DNA of 64,000 nucleotides, from the NCBI GenBank assembly GCA_014529385.2, contig CM043949.1, forward strand, positions 106,494,554-106,558,553, given 5' to 3'. This DNA is from Adiantum capillus-veneris (lineage: Eukaryota > Streptophyta > Polypodiopsida > Polypodiales > Pteridaceae). The notes under the pieces are model-generated. The model saw only the letters and a program-made list of their open reading frames with translations, was not told where the DNA came from and did no database searches. A program made the translations under genes and the position numbers. Shown here one piece after another: positions 45,405 to 56,640 of the stretch; the stretch's first letter is position 1; the number at the start of each line of letters is the position of its first letter.

Positions 45405-47040
45405 TGTAATGGAATTAGCCTATTCAACTTGAGAATAGCGGAACTTAATGAGAATACTTTCGAGAAATAACTTTGTGAGCATAGCGGGTAGACATAATTG
45501 AAGATAGCAACATAATCATAGCAATTAGTTAACTTGGCATGAACAATACTTTTGCAAGAGAGAGAATTTAGAGAACATGACAACAGTTGAGGACCGGATT
45601 TATGTGGAGCCGGTCCCCCCTCCAATAGGCATTTGTATTATGATTTCTCCCATTAAGAGAGACTTGTTACAATACATTCTTTGTGTTCCTTGTGACCTAG
45701 GTGATGCAATGAAGATGGAAAGCTTCATGCATCACAATCATAGCATAACATGAACTTGAAGAAATCTTTAATTGTCCCAAGCCTCAGTCCCAAGACCTCA
45801 AACACCTTCGAAGGTGGAGAGAGCTAGCAGGGAATGAGGGTAGGGAAGAGGAAGAAGAAACATTTCATAGGAGAAAGAACTAGTTTTTCACTTATCATAC
45901 TCTTGTTGCTAGCATACATAATAGCATAGTAATGAAGAAGAAGGAGATGTCAAGCTTAATCATTGAAGCATGGCTCTTGGTTGGATTTGCACTCCATAGC
46001 CAAGAGTGTTGGTGTAGGCTCTCAACCTCTACTTGCTTGGAGAAGGAGAGGGAGCTCTTGCACTTTGCAAAGTACACAATGAGAGTGATTGTGAGTGTGT
46101 GTGGGTGAGTATACCCCTCAAGCAAGCCCCTAGCTAGCTTGGGTCGACCCCCCCTTGTAGTTCATGCTTGAAGCTCATTGGACCCTCCCAGGCCTAGCCA
46201 ATCATGAGCAAGAGGCATTACAAGCCGTAGGGGTAGCCTTGAGACAAGTGTCCCCCTTTCCCCTTTGAGAGAGAGGACTTGATAAATGCTAAAACAATTA
46301 GATAATTCATGTAATTTATCATTGGACCCCTTTGAAACCTAGCCAATAGGCTTCGAGCAACACATGAAGGTAACATGGGTAGGGGCCTGACATGTGTCCT
46401 TGCTGCCTCTTCAAGTTGGGGCTTCCCTTGTGTGTGTGAGTGGGTGTTCTCTCTCTAGCCCCTAGGAAAAGGGCTCGCCCCCCCTCTTTTAGGAATGCTT
46501 TTGACTTTAGGTGATCAAGCACCTTACTCACCAAGCATGACAAAGCACTTGAACTAGGGGGTGTTCCCACAAGCATCTCAGGCAAGATTCTCAAGGCACC
46601 TCAAGTACCTTAATCATGCAGCAAGTCAAGCACCTCAAGCATGGAGCCAGTCAAGCACCTCAAGCATCTTAATCAAGCACCTCAAGCATGACAAACACCT
46701 CAAGCACGACAAGCACCTCAAGCAGGACAAGCACCTCGAGCTTGGGCCGGGTTCCCACCTCAAGCTCAGCCCTAGCTTACCTAAGGTCAAAGGACTTTTA
46801 CACACATTTATTGGAGGTCTTCAATGAAGCTAACCCTAAGGTCTTATGCTCCATTGGTTAGCCTTGCTCTTTGATAGACCATCTCCCTTTTGGGCCCCTT
46901 TACCATTGGCCCCATGTTGAGATAGATCTATAAGCACATATCTATATCTTAACACTTGTTCCCGTTTATTCTCCCACATTAAGTGATCAATTTAATATGA
47001 GAAAATCATTTGGGTTGGTTAGATATTAGATTTTATGACA
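45405..47040 (-). mobile_element. Solo LTR S2 (1636 bp) with CCTAG duplications
   Basis: On the plus strand it starts TGTAATGG and ends TTATGACA. CCTAG is present at 45400-45404 and 47041-47045. Removing it rejoins two parts of element F that are contiguous in element H (near 51290). It is the same family as S1 in opposite orientation. It carries a private minisatellite at about 46590-46745. Confidence 0.92.
46590..46745. repeat. Minisatellite of CACCTCAAGCA type in S2
   Basis: About nine copies of a 16-18-bp unit around AAGCACCTCAAGCA-GACA. It is not seen in solo LTR S1, so it expanded after the copies diverged. Confidence 0.88.
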
Positions 47041-47045
47041 CCTAG

Positions 47046-47435
47046 TGTGGTCAACAACTATTGGTCAAAGTCTTCACCCATGACAACCTGAAACAATTGG
47101 TTTCAAAAGGTGACGATATCATTCCAAAAGGTATGATCTACCCAAGGAAGGGGGGAACGTTTGCTGACATTCATCATTCACTTTCTCCCCTCTTAACCTT
47201 CCTCCCTAACCTCTTAATCTTCCAATCTTAGGAAACACATATAAATAGCATTATACTCACAAAAACAAAAATAAAAAAGTAAAAGAGCAAGAGCCACCAA
47301 ACAAAAATCTGGAAACCTACGAGTTCTAGTACATGACCCAAAATCATAAAAACACATTATGCACAAAGACACAAGCTTTTGACATGAAACTTATAATATT
47401 TGCATACTAACCATCATCTATATGTGTGTACAGAT
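47046..47435 (+). other. Element F sequence between extension and acidic ORF
   Basis: Matches 50950-51290 in reverse. Stop-rich, no gene. It ends in TATGTGTGTACAG just before the ATG at 47436, a candidate splice acceptor. Confidence 0.5.
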
Positions 47436-47852
47436 ATGGCTAGTACGATGGAGTCATCCACTCCTACCTTGGGTGAGAGTTTCCCTCTTTACTTTGCACA
47501 AGTGTTTCACATAGTCTACCCGGTGCTTGCATGTGAATGGGATTTGGTAGATACGCTAGCGTGTGAGAGGAATTTTGAGGAGTTAGAATGGTTGATATGT
47601 CTCTTGACCATGAGTGATCCATACTTAGTAGAGGACGTCTCTCCCATTGCACAAGCCTACCCTTTTGACCAATATAAATATAGCCATCTAGTGACCTTCT
47701 AAGTAAACATTTGTGCCTCTAATGATGAAGAAGATTTACATGATTACACGGATGGCACTCACGGAGGATGACTTTGTTTTTCTCAGTGATGATGAGGATA
47801 GGGGTTTAGCCTTAGGGTTACCTCCCCATCTCTACAATATCCTACTCCCTTG
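47436..47852 (+). pseudogene. Short acidic accessory ORF (element F)
   Basis: Starts MASTMESSTPTLGESFPLYF and continues VFHIVYPVLACEWDLVDTLA, then FEELEWLICLL. A stop near 47700 and a frameshift precede the tail DEDRGLALG and LYNILLP. It pairs with 50528-50949 in element H; both give about 138 residues with the same acidic C-terminal half. Not recognised. Its position after pol and the acceptor-like bases before the ATG recall env-like ORFs, but no signal peptide or clear transmembrane segment is seen. Confidence 0.55.
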
Positions 47853-48851
47853 ACTCTCAAGGGGGGGTGCAAATAATTAGGTTAGGGTTCCTTATGTTGT
47901 TTGATTATGTTCAATAAAGGTTGGTGCCTCTTCCCACTGATGTGCCTCCTAGAGGTATTCCTTGTGTTTTCTAGTGTGTACAGAAACATGTTGCTGGTGT
48001 TAGGATTTGGAACTTCATGGAATCCTTCTTTCGTTCACTCTTCAAATCAAGCACGATCATCAACACGAACAGATGTTTCTTGACCATTAGCGGTTCCCCT
48101 TGTCTTTGTTTTTGCATCCATGTTTGTCTGCTTTAAATGTGATTGGTAGCACAATATTCAGCACATTTTCTTAGATTAAACATTAGATCCTATGTAATTT
48201 TCTATCATAATCCCTTGTCTAGGTTAAAGAATCAAGCAATCCAACTCAGCTAGTTTGACCAAGTTAGGCGTTACCTTCCTAATAATCAATGGTTACTTTA
48301 GGCTCTTAATCCGAGTTAGGCAGCATTGTGTGCAATGTACTAGGGCTTTCTAGTGGGCCTAGTCCCTATTGACCTTTAGCTTAAGTATTATAAAGGGATT
48401 TTACTAGTGTGATGAGCCTAGGGAGGGTAACAGTGTTATATGACCCCCCAAAGTTACAAAATTAGAATGTTGAAAACGAACAAACGAAAAAATCAAAAGT
48501 GCCACAATGTAAAATCTTAAGTTGGAAGAGAAATCCCAGCTTGATTTGGTACTTCACTCACATGTATCGCCTATAGTACTAGAGCCCTAGAGGTTCCCAG
48601 TGTGGGCACTTTTCCTTGAAAAGCAAAAAACCCAAAGCATACAAAATAAGCACACACATCAAAATTAAATCAATGTGAAAAGACTTTGGGGTGTCAAAGA
48701 AAAGGGAATAAGTTAGACGATTTCATGAGCAATTCCTTTTATCGTAGCTTAACTACAAGGTCTTCTAGGTATAGCCTCTAGTAAGCCCTCGGACATGAAA
48801 TACTTGGCTCTCGCGATTAAACAGCTTAATTGACAAGAGAAAATTGAGACT
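47853..48851 (+). other. 3' region of element F
   Basis: No gene. 48470-48640 matches 49850-50010 of element H in reverse, so it is the family's 3' untranslated sequence. No plus-strand LTR follows; at about 48852 it joins the U5 side of the element H LTR. Confidence 0.6.
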
Positions 48852-49311
48852 CTCGCCGTGAGGGATTCCTCGCCGCGAAGAAGAGAGAGCCACCGCTGTA
48901 TTGCGCTCAACCGCCTCGCCGCCGTCGCAGGTGCCATTGCAATGCTCGATCACACACACACACACACACACACTCCCTCAAGCACATACACACACACACA
49001 CACACACACACCTGTGAGCACACAATGGAGATGGGGATAGAGATAGGGCAAGAGCACTTCTTCTATTGCACACTGAGAGAATGGGTCAATTTTAGGTTTA
49101 GGTGACTTTTATATGAGCTCGCCCCATTCACATTTGGGCACCCATGCTTAGCCAACTAACCCTTGCGTGTTCCAGTTAGAGTGCGCCTCTCATCGGCGAT
49201 CACTCTACCCTTTTCCTATTGGACCGACAAGCACGGTGTCTGACTCTACTAAATAAATAATACGACGTCCGTCGTAGGCAATAGGGTGTCCGTGAGCCAC
49301 GAGGGTTAGCA
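48852..49311 (-). repeat. Truncated 3' LTR of element H
   Basis: Matches 61410-61858 closely, including 'ggattcctcgccgcgaagaa' and the CA microsatellite (about 48952-49010). The last ~150 bp of the LTR (U5 end, equivalent to 61263-61410) are replaced by 3' sequence of element F. Confidence 0.85.
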
Positions 49312-49324
49312 TGCCCCCCTTCCT
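49312..49324 (-). other. Polypurine tract of element H
   Basis: On the minus strand AGGAAGGGGGGCA abuts the LTR start TGCTAACCC. Confidence 0.8.
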
Positions 49325-50527
49325 GATGTAGATTCCGTCCTTGGAAGCGATTGAGTTGAAGCTTGTTATGTCCATGTTGTAGAGCATCTGGATTTGAATC
49401 TACAAGGCAAAGTCACTGTTTCAGCAAGCGGAATTATATGGCCATAAATCATGAGGGGAATGTAAAGTACATGTGGAAATGAGTAAATGCAAGATTTATG
49501 AGATGTTAGACTGCCATTAAGGACAAATAAATCGCACTTTGAGTAAATTAATTAATCAAGAGTTTTGGGCTTATGGGTGAGTCTATCAATTAGTTAGCTA
49601 TGACTAAGGTTAAAACAACTACTCTAGTACTAGCTAAGCTAAGAAGATTATATAAATGCAAGATTCCCTAATTGTGCTTTTCAGCTTTGATTAGCCAACT
49701 AGCTATCACAATTGAAAACAAAAGCTTGAAATGTTAACTGTAAGCTCGATGGAAGTCTTTTAAATGTCATTCATTTTTTTCTTTTTTTCTTTTTTACTTT
49801 GGTTCACAATCATTTGACGTGTGTGCTTATTTTGTATGTTCGGGGTGTTTTGCTTCTCAAAGAAAAGCGCCCACACTGGGAACCTCTAGGGCTCTGGTAC
49901 CATAGACAATACATGTGAGTGAAGTATCAAATCAAGCCAGGATTTCTCTTCCAGCATTAGATTTTTCATTTGTGGCACTTATGTTTTTTGCTTCCATTTC
50001 CTTTGTATTCTCACTAGTGTTTTTGTTGTTTAAGTGAACAAGCTTCTCTATGCCTTAAACATTCCTAAGGTCTCAAATACTCAGATAATTTTATCAGCTA
50101 GGCCTAGTGGTCAAGTAAATGAGTTAACCTAAAGTCACGGTCTCCTAATCTCAAGGCTCATCCATAAGATTAAACTCTAGTTCCATCAACTTAAGCAAAG
50201 ACAAATTTATACATCTATAATGGCAGATAACAAACATAACTATTGCACTCAAACAAACCATGAAAAATCATTATTAGCAATTATACATATCCACCAACAT
50301 GAATCATGGAAAGTAGTACACCTAGAGGTATGGAGTTGCTCATTTTGTCAAAGCAGATGTCCTCAGCCATGTGGATGGAAATCCATATACGTCCTACCTA
50401 ACACATCCAAAAAACAAGCACTATACCGCTAGGAGGCATGTCAGTGTGAACAAATTAAAACTCCTAGAAAACAAACTCAAAACACAATCCAGAGCCCTAA
50501 CCTACCTATTTATCATCCCTTTTAGAA
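49325..50527 (-). other. 3' untranslated region of element H
   Basis: No gene supported. It shares 49850-50010 with element F. A weak plus-strand trace near 50340-50400 resembles the end of an RNase H domain but is too short to call. Confidence 0.55.
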
Positions 50528-50949
50528 TCAAGGAAAGAGGATATTATATAAACCGGGTGGCCACCCTAAGGCTAGGCCTCTATCCTCATCATCTAGATAA
50601 ACGAAATCATTTTCCGTGAGGCCATAGTCTTCCTCGGTCTCTATTATTTCTTCTTCATCATCTTCTTGCGCAAGCGTGTTAATCAAGAACCTCGCGATGC
50701 GTGGATACTCATCTTGTGCAAAAGAATAAGCATGTGCCATCGGAGAAACATTCGCTACTGGGTAGGGATCACTAGTTATCCATAGACGTATCAGCCATTC
50801 TAACTCCTCAAAATTTCGCTCACGCGCAAGTCTCTCTACCAAATCCCATTCGCAAGAAAGTACAGGGTAGCAGATGTGAAACACTTGAGAAAAAGAAAAG
50901 GGTACCTTTCATCAAAAATAGTAGAGCATGCCTCTGGTGAACTAGCCAT
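50528..50949 (-). pseudogene. Short acidic accessory ORF (element H)
   Basis: Minus strand, ATG at 50949 (MASSPEACSTIFDERYP). A one-base loss near 50890 is followed by the long open part FHICYPVLSCEWDLVERLAR, NFEELEWLIRLWITSDPYP, FLINTLAQEDDEEEIIETEE and DENDFVYLDDEDRGLALG-like text. The C-terminal half is strongly acidic. TTCTCAGAG precedes the ATG, a possible 3' splice site also found in element F. I do not recognise the protein. Conservation of length and order in both copies suggests a real accessory gene of the family. Confidence 0.6.
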
Positions 50950-51257
50950 CTCTGAGAATACAGATAGATTTGGTTAGGTCTTTAAAACATGAGTTGTTTT
51001 TGTGTGCTGCTTGATGTGACATGGTGAATTTAGACTTATGTGTAGGATCTGATAGGGTGCTCTCTCGTTGCTAGTCACTCTTGCTCTTTTACTTTTTTTA
51101 AAAAAAAAATCTTTTTTATGTTTTTTTGCTAGAACTAGTATAAGGCTTTATATATACATTCCCTAGGATTGGAGATTGAGAGGTCAGGGAGGAAGGTTGA
51201 GAGGGAAGCAAGTGAATGATGGATGTCAGCAAACTTTGATGTCGTCACCTTTTGAAA
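50950..51257 (-). other. Spacer between Pol extension and acidic ORF (element H)
   Basis: Stop-rich, no gene. It matches 47046-47435 of element F. Confidence 0.5.
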
Positions 51258-52556
51258 TCAATTGTTCCAAGTTGCTATGGGTGAAGGCTTCAACCAATAG
51301 TTTTCAATCGCCCTATGTGTTTCATCTAGTTGCAAGGGTGGTAAGGTACTCTCCCATGATTTTATTTGCAACATTGTTGTAGGTGGTGAACCTACAACGG
51401 GAGGTGCAAACTCTTTCTTGCTTGTATGGATATGTACAATGGTAGTTGGAGGTTGTGTCGAAGCTTCTATTTGCGTATAGGAACTACATGAAGAGCAAGA
51501 AGATTCATTTGATTTCCCTATTCCTGAGCTAGGTGGAACAAATCGTTCTTTCTTTGGTACCCAAACTAGCTCTATAGCGGGTGTGTAACATTCCGTGATT
51601 TTTTCCTTTCCACGATTTTCAATTTGTTTTGGAGCCACAGGATTGAGTTTACATGGGCCAGGTGACAGGTAAGAGTACAATTTACGTTTGGGCACCCAGA
51701 TTTGATCATTTCCTTCATAGTATCCTTGGGCTTCCAATAGTCATTTGGGAATCCAACGCAATGTTTCTTTACATTTCTTGGAGTGAGTGGGACGTTTCTT
51801 ACGAGGCTTTCGTTTTTTAGCATCAGCCATGGTCACTAAAGAAGCTTTAGGGACCCACTTGTATGTTTTCTTTGTTATATTAGGATGGTTCTTGTGTGTC
51901 TCAAGCTTTCTTTCAACTACATCAGTTGAAGCTCTAGAGAGTTGGGCTATGGGGACGTATGGTTCAACCTCCTAGACATGCAATGTCTTGGGTTTGATTT
52001 TCTTAGGCAATATCTTAGGGACTATGGCTTGAGTGGTAGGGATAAGAGTTGGTTTTTGCGTTGTGACACCCCCATTCCCCCAATCAATAGTGCATTTGGT
52101 GGCTATCATCCACGTGCGTCCTAGGTTTATATTACCCTCCATAGTTCCAGTAGGCATGACCAAAAAGTCTTGAGCTACAACCCCATTGTCATAACTGACA
52201 GAAGTGTGCCAGATTCCAAAAACCGTAGTTTTTTCCTTGTTGACACCCTTGACTTGGATAATACTCTCAGATAGAGGTGGCTTTCCTAACTGACACCACA
52301 CCCCATATGATAGCAGATTATATTTAGCACCCGTGTCCAATAAGGCGTTATATAGCACTTTTCCATAGGCACTATTTAACTCAATAGGGTATAGTAGAGG
52401 CATGTCAGAGTCCAACCAATCATCGTCTGTTTCAACGTGGAATGCATGTGTAAATCCAAGGTTAGCCTCTCGCTGGCGTCTTATGCATTGTTGGCGCTCT
52501 TTCGCCTCAGCTTGAGCTTGTATCTTTTTCAATTCTATTTGAGCCTTGGCTGTCTT
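51258..52556 (-). pseudogene. Pol C-terminal extension: second retropepsin-like domain plus WVPK module (element H)
   Basis: In frame with pol after one TAA (52557-52559) that is not present in element F. The order is a charged helix (AQIELKKIQAQAEAKERQQC), then at 52440-52060 a retropepsin-like domain with YNALLDTGAKYNLLS (catalytic DTG), FGIWHTSVSYDNG, AQDFLVMPTGTM and NLGRTWM. After a Pro-rich linker comes the module YKWVPKASL, LLEAQGYYEGNDQIWVPKRK, LVWVPKKERF. Stops at 51972 and 51738. Ty3 elements normally carry one protease, upstream of RT; this element has that one too. Role unknown: a second active or a structural protease-fold domain. Confidence 0.7.
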
Positions 52557-55415
52557 TTACGTATGGATGGCACGTAGCTCCTCTTGGCTTAAAGGATCAT
52601 AGTATCTTTTGCTCCCATTGAGTAATCCCATGGTTTCAACTCCATCAAGAGTCTCCACACGAATGGTTCCTTGTGGGGTGATCTCACATACTCTATATGG
52701 TCCTTTTCCCGCATATTTCAACTTTTTCTTTTCGTTACGCACTCCATACATAAGGACTTTATCACCAACATTGATATCTTTGTTCTTTAGATGATGGTCA
52801 AACCATTTCTTCCTCCTATCTTTCTCCACAAGTGCATTTTGCACAACTAATTGCTTCTCTTCATCTAGCCTTTCAAGGATATATAATCGCTCAACTAAAG
52901 GGTTACCATCCCAACCTTCTTGAGAAGCTACTTGAAGACTAGGAATGACAAACTCCCATGGCATAACCGCTTCTTGGCCATACACCATCTTAAACGGTGT
53001 GCAATTAATGGCAACTTTGTACACAGTACGATAAGCCCATAAAGTTGAAGTTAACTTTAAATCCCAATCTGTGCGATGAGCTTCCACCGTTTTGGTCAAG
53101 ATAGAGATTAAGGTTTTATTGGTGCTCTCAGCTTGGCCATTTGCTTGCAGATAATAAGGTGTGGACTTATGGTGAGCTATCATGAAGTTAGGAGTGAGTT
53201 CTTTGATTACTCCATTTATAAAATGAGTGCCATTGTCACTCACAATCTCAAAGGGACAACTAAATCTTGTAATAATGTTCTCAAAGAGAAACTTGGCAGT
53301 TGACCTTGCATCAGCCTTTCGTGTCGCCCTGGCTTCCGCCCACTTTGTTACATAGTCAGTGGCAACGATAATATATCGACATTGAGTGCTTCGAGCTGCC
53401 GGACTAATTGGGCCTACAAAGTCCAAACCCCATTTTTCAAATGGTTGAGTCACTTTAACAGGATGTAAGGGCATCCTATCCTTTCGTTGAGTGATCTTGT
53501 AACGTTGGCATTCATCACATTCTTTTGCAAAAAGTGATGCATCCTTAAATAAGGTTGGCCACCAATAGCCTGATTGCAACACCTTCCTAGCTGTTAGTCC
53601 CCCCGAGAAATGTCCTCCGGCTATACACATGTGGGCTTCTTGCAGTATGTACAAATACTCATCCTCACGAGCACAACGTCTCAGAATATCGTCCTTCCCT
53701 AGACTGTAGAGAGTTCCTGCAATGAGAAAGTAAGGTTCACATTCTTTTAACAGTTTTCGAGCTAGGTCCTTACAAAGCTCTTTGGGTGGAAAACCATTAA
53801 TTAGAAAGTTCACAATCTTCTCACTCCATTCAGGTATGGTTTCGACTACGAATAGAGAAGTATCGGGTAATTCATCATCGACTCCAGTAGGGGCTTCACC
53901 ATTGGGTATGCGAGACAAATGATCCGCCATGACATGTCTTTTACCAGGTCTCACCACAATGGTAAAATCAAACTCAAGGAGAATTAGCAACCATCGTGTA
54001 ATTCTTCCCGTGGAACAAGGTTTATTAACGAGATACAACAAGGCTTGATGATCAACATAGAAAACAAACTTGTTGGCCAGAAGGTAGTAGCGAAATTTCT
54101 TCACTGCATAAATCATACCTAAACCTTCTCGCTCTGCAGTGGTGTAGTTTCTCTCGGCATCATTCAATTGACGACTTGCAAAGTTGATGGGGTAGTCCAA
54201 TTTATGTTCTCCTGGTTGAGCTAGAACACACCCAATAGCAAAGTTTGATGCATCAATATGCACATGGAAAATTACATTCCAATCGGGCACTCGTAGAATA
54301 GGAGTGCTATTCAAGGTCTTTTTCAAGGACTCATAAGCATAGTCACACTCCGCAATCGAGTGGAACTCAATAAGAAGCTTGTACAAAGGACGAGCTATCT
54401 CGGCAAAGTTTAAAATAAACCATCGGTCATAACCAACATGGCCCATGAATCTTTGAACTCCCTTATAGTTTGTAGGTGGTGGCAATTCAGCAATGGCTTT
54501 AATTTTGCTCTCATCTGTGGAAATCCCGTTTTTGGACACTATATGCCCTAAAATGACTCCATGTTTAACCCAAAATTGGCATTTGAAAGGATTTAAGGAG
54601 ATGTGATACAATCTGCACTTCTCAAACACTTTTCGTAAGCATGATAGATGTTCTTTCCAAGAATTATAAACACAAAGGTCATCTAAGAAAGCTTCGCAAA
54701 ACTCCCTCAAATATTCTCTAAAAGCAGTGTTTATTAATCTTTGAAAGGTAGCAGGGGCATTGTTTAAGCCAAAGGCCATAACACGGAATGCAAACACTCC
54801 AAATTCGGTTATAAAGGTTGTTTTAGCTTGGTCCTCTAGCGCAATTGTGATTTGATTGTAGCCAGAGTACCCATCTAAAAGGCTATAAGCTACCTTCCCT
54901 GCAACTCTTTCAAGCACATGTTCCGAATATGGCAAGGGGTAATGGTCCCTCCTAGTGGCGGCATTGAACTTCTTGAGATCTACGCACACTCTGAGTTTCC
55001 CATTCTTTTTTGGCACAATCACTATTGGAGACACCCATTCTGAGTACTCAATAGGGTATATGAATCCGCATTCCACAAGCTTTTCAATCTCTTCTTGAAC
55101 GGTCTTTGCATATTTAGGATTCATTGGGTAGGGTCGTTGTTGAACTGGTTTAGCCATGATATTCATGGGGATTGTGTGCTGCACCACGGAAGATGGAACA
55201 CCTTTCATATCATGATATGTCCAAGCAAATATATCCCTGAATTCCTTGAGAAGTTCTTTAAGTACACACTCCTCAGTCGCTGTCAGATCTTGGGCAATGA
55301 AGACAGGTTTAGACTCTTGTCCTGGGTCTGCTAACTCTATTTCCTTAACTATCGTTGGACCGTCATAGACTCCATTGCTCCCATCGATAGGTTTTCTTTG
55401 GGCCTTTGTATACAC
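52557..55415 (-). CDS. pol: Ty3 Pol: RT, RNase H and integrase (element H)
   Basis: An open frame of 952 residues. RT spans about 100-330 with LLDGYSGYNQI (Asp 181) and the FLDD box at 243-246 in place of YxDD. RNase H spans about 380-500 with HIDAS (Asp 388) and VDHQAL (Asp 455). Integrase has an HHCC zinc region at 595-636 and the catalytic triad in LDFVGP (665), SDNGTHF (727) and QAES (Glu 763). A GKGPYRV box follows, with no chromodomain. The true N-terminus lies further upstream in the same frame, cut off by stops near 55465 and 55509. It copies and integrates the element. It is the only long intact gene in the window. Confidence 0.95.
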   Translation of the reverse strand: MYTKAQRKPIDGSNGVYDGPTIVKEIELADPGQESKPVFIAQDLTATEECVLKELLKEFRDIFAWTYHDMKGVPSSVVQHTIPMNIMAKPVQQRPYPMNPKYAKTVQEEIEKLVECGFIYPIEYSEWVSPIVIVPKKNGKLRVCVDLKKFNAATRRDHYPLPYSEHVLERVAGKVAYSLLDGYSGYNQITIALEDQAKTTFITEFGVFAFRVMAFGLNNAPATFQRLINTAFREYLREFCEAFLDDLCVYNSWKEHLSCLRKVFEKCRLYHISLNPFKCQFWVKHGVILGHIVSKNGISTDESKIKAIAELPPPTNYKGVQRFMGHVGYDRWFILNFAEIARPLYKLLIEFHSIAECDYAYESLKKTLNSTPILRVPDWNVIFHVHIDASNFAIGCVLAQPGEHKLDYPINFASRQLNDAERNYTTAEREGLGMIYAVKKFRYYLLANKFVFYVDHQALLYLVNKPCSTGRITRWLLILLEFDFTIVVRPGKRHVMADHLSRIPNGEAPTGVDDELPDTSLFVVETIPEWSEKIVNFLINGFPPKELCKDLARKLLKECEPYFLIAGTLYSLGKDDILRRCAREDEYLYILQEAHMCIAGGHFSGGLTARKVLQSGYWWPTLFKDASLFAKECDECQRYKITQRKDRMPLHPVKVTQPFEKWGLDFVGPISPAARSTQCRYIIVATDYVTKWAEARATRKADARSTAKFLFENIITRFSCPFEIVSDNGTHFINGVIKELTPNFMIAHHKSTPYYLQANGQAESTNKTLISILTKTVEAHRTDWDLKLTSTLWAYRTVYKVAINCTPFKMVYGQEAVMPWEFVIPSLQVASQEGWDGNPLVERLYILERLDEEKQLVVQNALVEKDRRKKWFDHHLKNKDINVGDKVLMYGVRNEKKKLKYAGKGPYRVCEITPQGTIRVETLDGVETMGLLNGSKRYYDPLSQEELRAIHT

Positions 55416-56640
55416 AACCTTACGTTCCTCTGTGGTATAGGATTTGAAATGTTCAGGTGCAGGGTGTAAGTCTGTGGGGTACTATTGTTCTGTGGACTGT
55501 GATTTAATTTCTTATTCCTTTTGTTGTTGAGCTAACCCTCGATTTTGTCGTCTCCTTACGGTACGGCTCAACCTTGGCTTCTCTGTAGCCTCTAGTTGTG
55601 CGATGTCAATGGGTTGTGGACTACACCACATAACGCTTTGAAGGTATTCACCCCAGTTATCTACCAACTTTCGATGAGCATCACATGCCCCTATATAATT
55701 AAGCCATTCTGAGGTAGATTTCTTTTCATTTATTCTAGCATGCACATTTGCTCGATATCGTCGCCTCTTATATCTCTTACGCTTCTTGTTTAATTCTCGA
55801 TTACGGTCGATTTCTAGTGAAGACTCACTAGATGAACCACTACTTGTGTCTTCTGCTCCCTTGGATAGATTATCATCTAGGTTACCACTACGCCCTGAAT
55901 GGTTTGTCCCCACAATTACACTAAGATTTAACTCAGATTCTTCGTCCTCAGAGTCAATTTCAACTGATGATTCTGACCCCAAATTGTGTGGGCTATAGTC
56001 TTGTGAGGCGCTACTGATTTCAATGCCAGTCAAACTTTCATCTTGTAGATCATCAGAAGCTATATACTTTGCTTCTAGCATGTTTAAGGGAACAAGTGGT
56101 GGTATTTCATTCCCCTCAGGTGTTACCCAGGTCGTCCCCCTATTTCCCCAAGTGTCTATGGTTGTTGCTAGGTGGACCCAATCCACATTGTCCGACTCAG
56201 TCATCCCAGGTAGTACATCCACATAAGGAGAATCTTCCCCAACATCAGTGTCCGCTTTACACGTGTAACAATACTGCAATGGGGCCGAGTGAACTGTGGT
56301 GTCAGATCTATGATCAATTATAAACCTGTTTCCTAGAGGATGTGCTCGACCCGTCACAAGATCCACTCGAATGACAGAATCTTGGAACTGCAAGTAGACA
56401 TGGTTTTTAGACTAGTCATGCACCATTTTTGCTTCCCTCATGAAAGGACGTCCTAAGATCATCTCCGATGCCATAGTGTGTTTGGAGAAATCCATAACAA
56501 TAAAGGTAATCCTTATTTTATGTCCAAAGACCTTGATCTTGAGATCTTCTAGCATCCCAATAGGTTAAACAATAGACCCATTGGCCATCTTCACTACTAT
56601 GGTTGTGGTCGCAAGGTGAGGTCTTCCCATAGTTTCCCAT
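55416..56640 (-). pseudogene. Protease C-part and acidic linker (element H)
   Basis: In the pol frame. IVMDFSKHTMASEMILGRPF near 56450 is the second half of the upstream protease. Then come VHSAPLQYCYTCKADTDVGE, Asp/Ser/Glu-rich repeats, a Lys/Arg cluster RELNKKRKRYKRRRYRANVH (possible nucleic-acid or nuclear targeting sequence), and EWLNYIGACDAHRKLVDNWG. Stops fall at about 56637, 56565, 56412, 55509 and 55464. The open part 56393-55512 is 293 residues. The linker is shared with element F (30.7-31.5 kb) and has no family I can name. Confidence 0.7.

Larger units (their letters stand above)
24126..48851 (+). mobile_element. Ty3 element F (plus), nested and decayed
   Basis: Order: 5' LTR 24126-24801, PBS 24806, leader, gag from 26353, protease and linker to 31.6 kb, pol interrupted at 32088-42520 by element G, integrase to 44420, a Pol C-terminal extension interrupted at 45405-47040 by solo LTR S2, an acidic ORF at 47436-47852, and 3' sequence to about 48851. 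No plus-oriented 3' LTR follows; the sequence meets the LTR of element H head-on. PBS and gene content suggest the Tat/Athila side of plant Ty3 elements. The RT catalytic region is deleted. Confidence 0.85.

Noticed and set aside
46561..46827. ORF with KHLKHDKHLK repeats
   Set aside because: It is a translation of the CACCTCAAGCA minisatellite in solo LTR S2, absent from S1.
50340..50460. Plus-strand RNase H remnant in the 3' region of H
   Set aside because: Only a short motif-like stretch (KADVLSHVDGNP) is visible, too little to separate from chance.
51258..52556. DTGA domain as a host pepsin-type gene or an endogenous pararetrovirus protein
   Set aside because: It is in frame with the Ty3 integrase, the same order recurs in related elements, and no movement or coat protein region is present.
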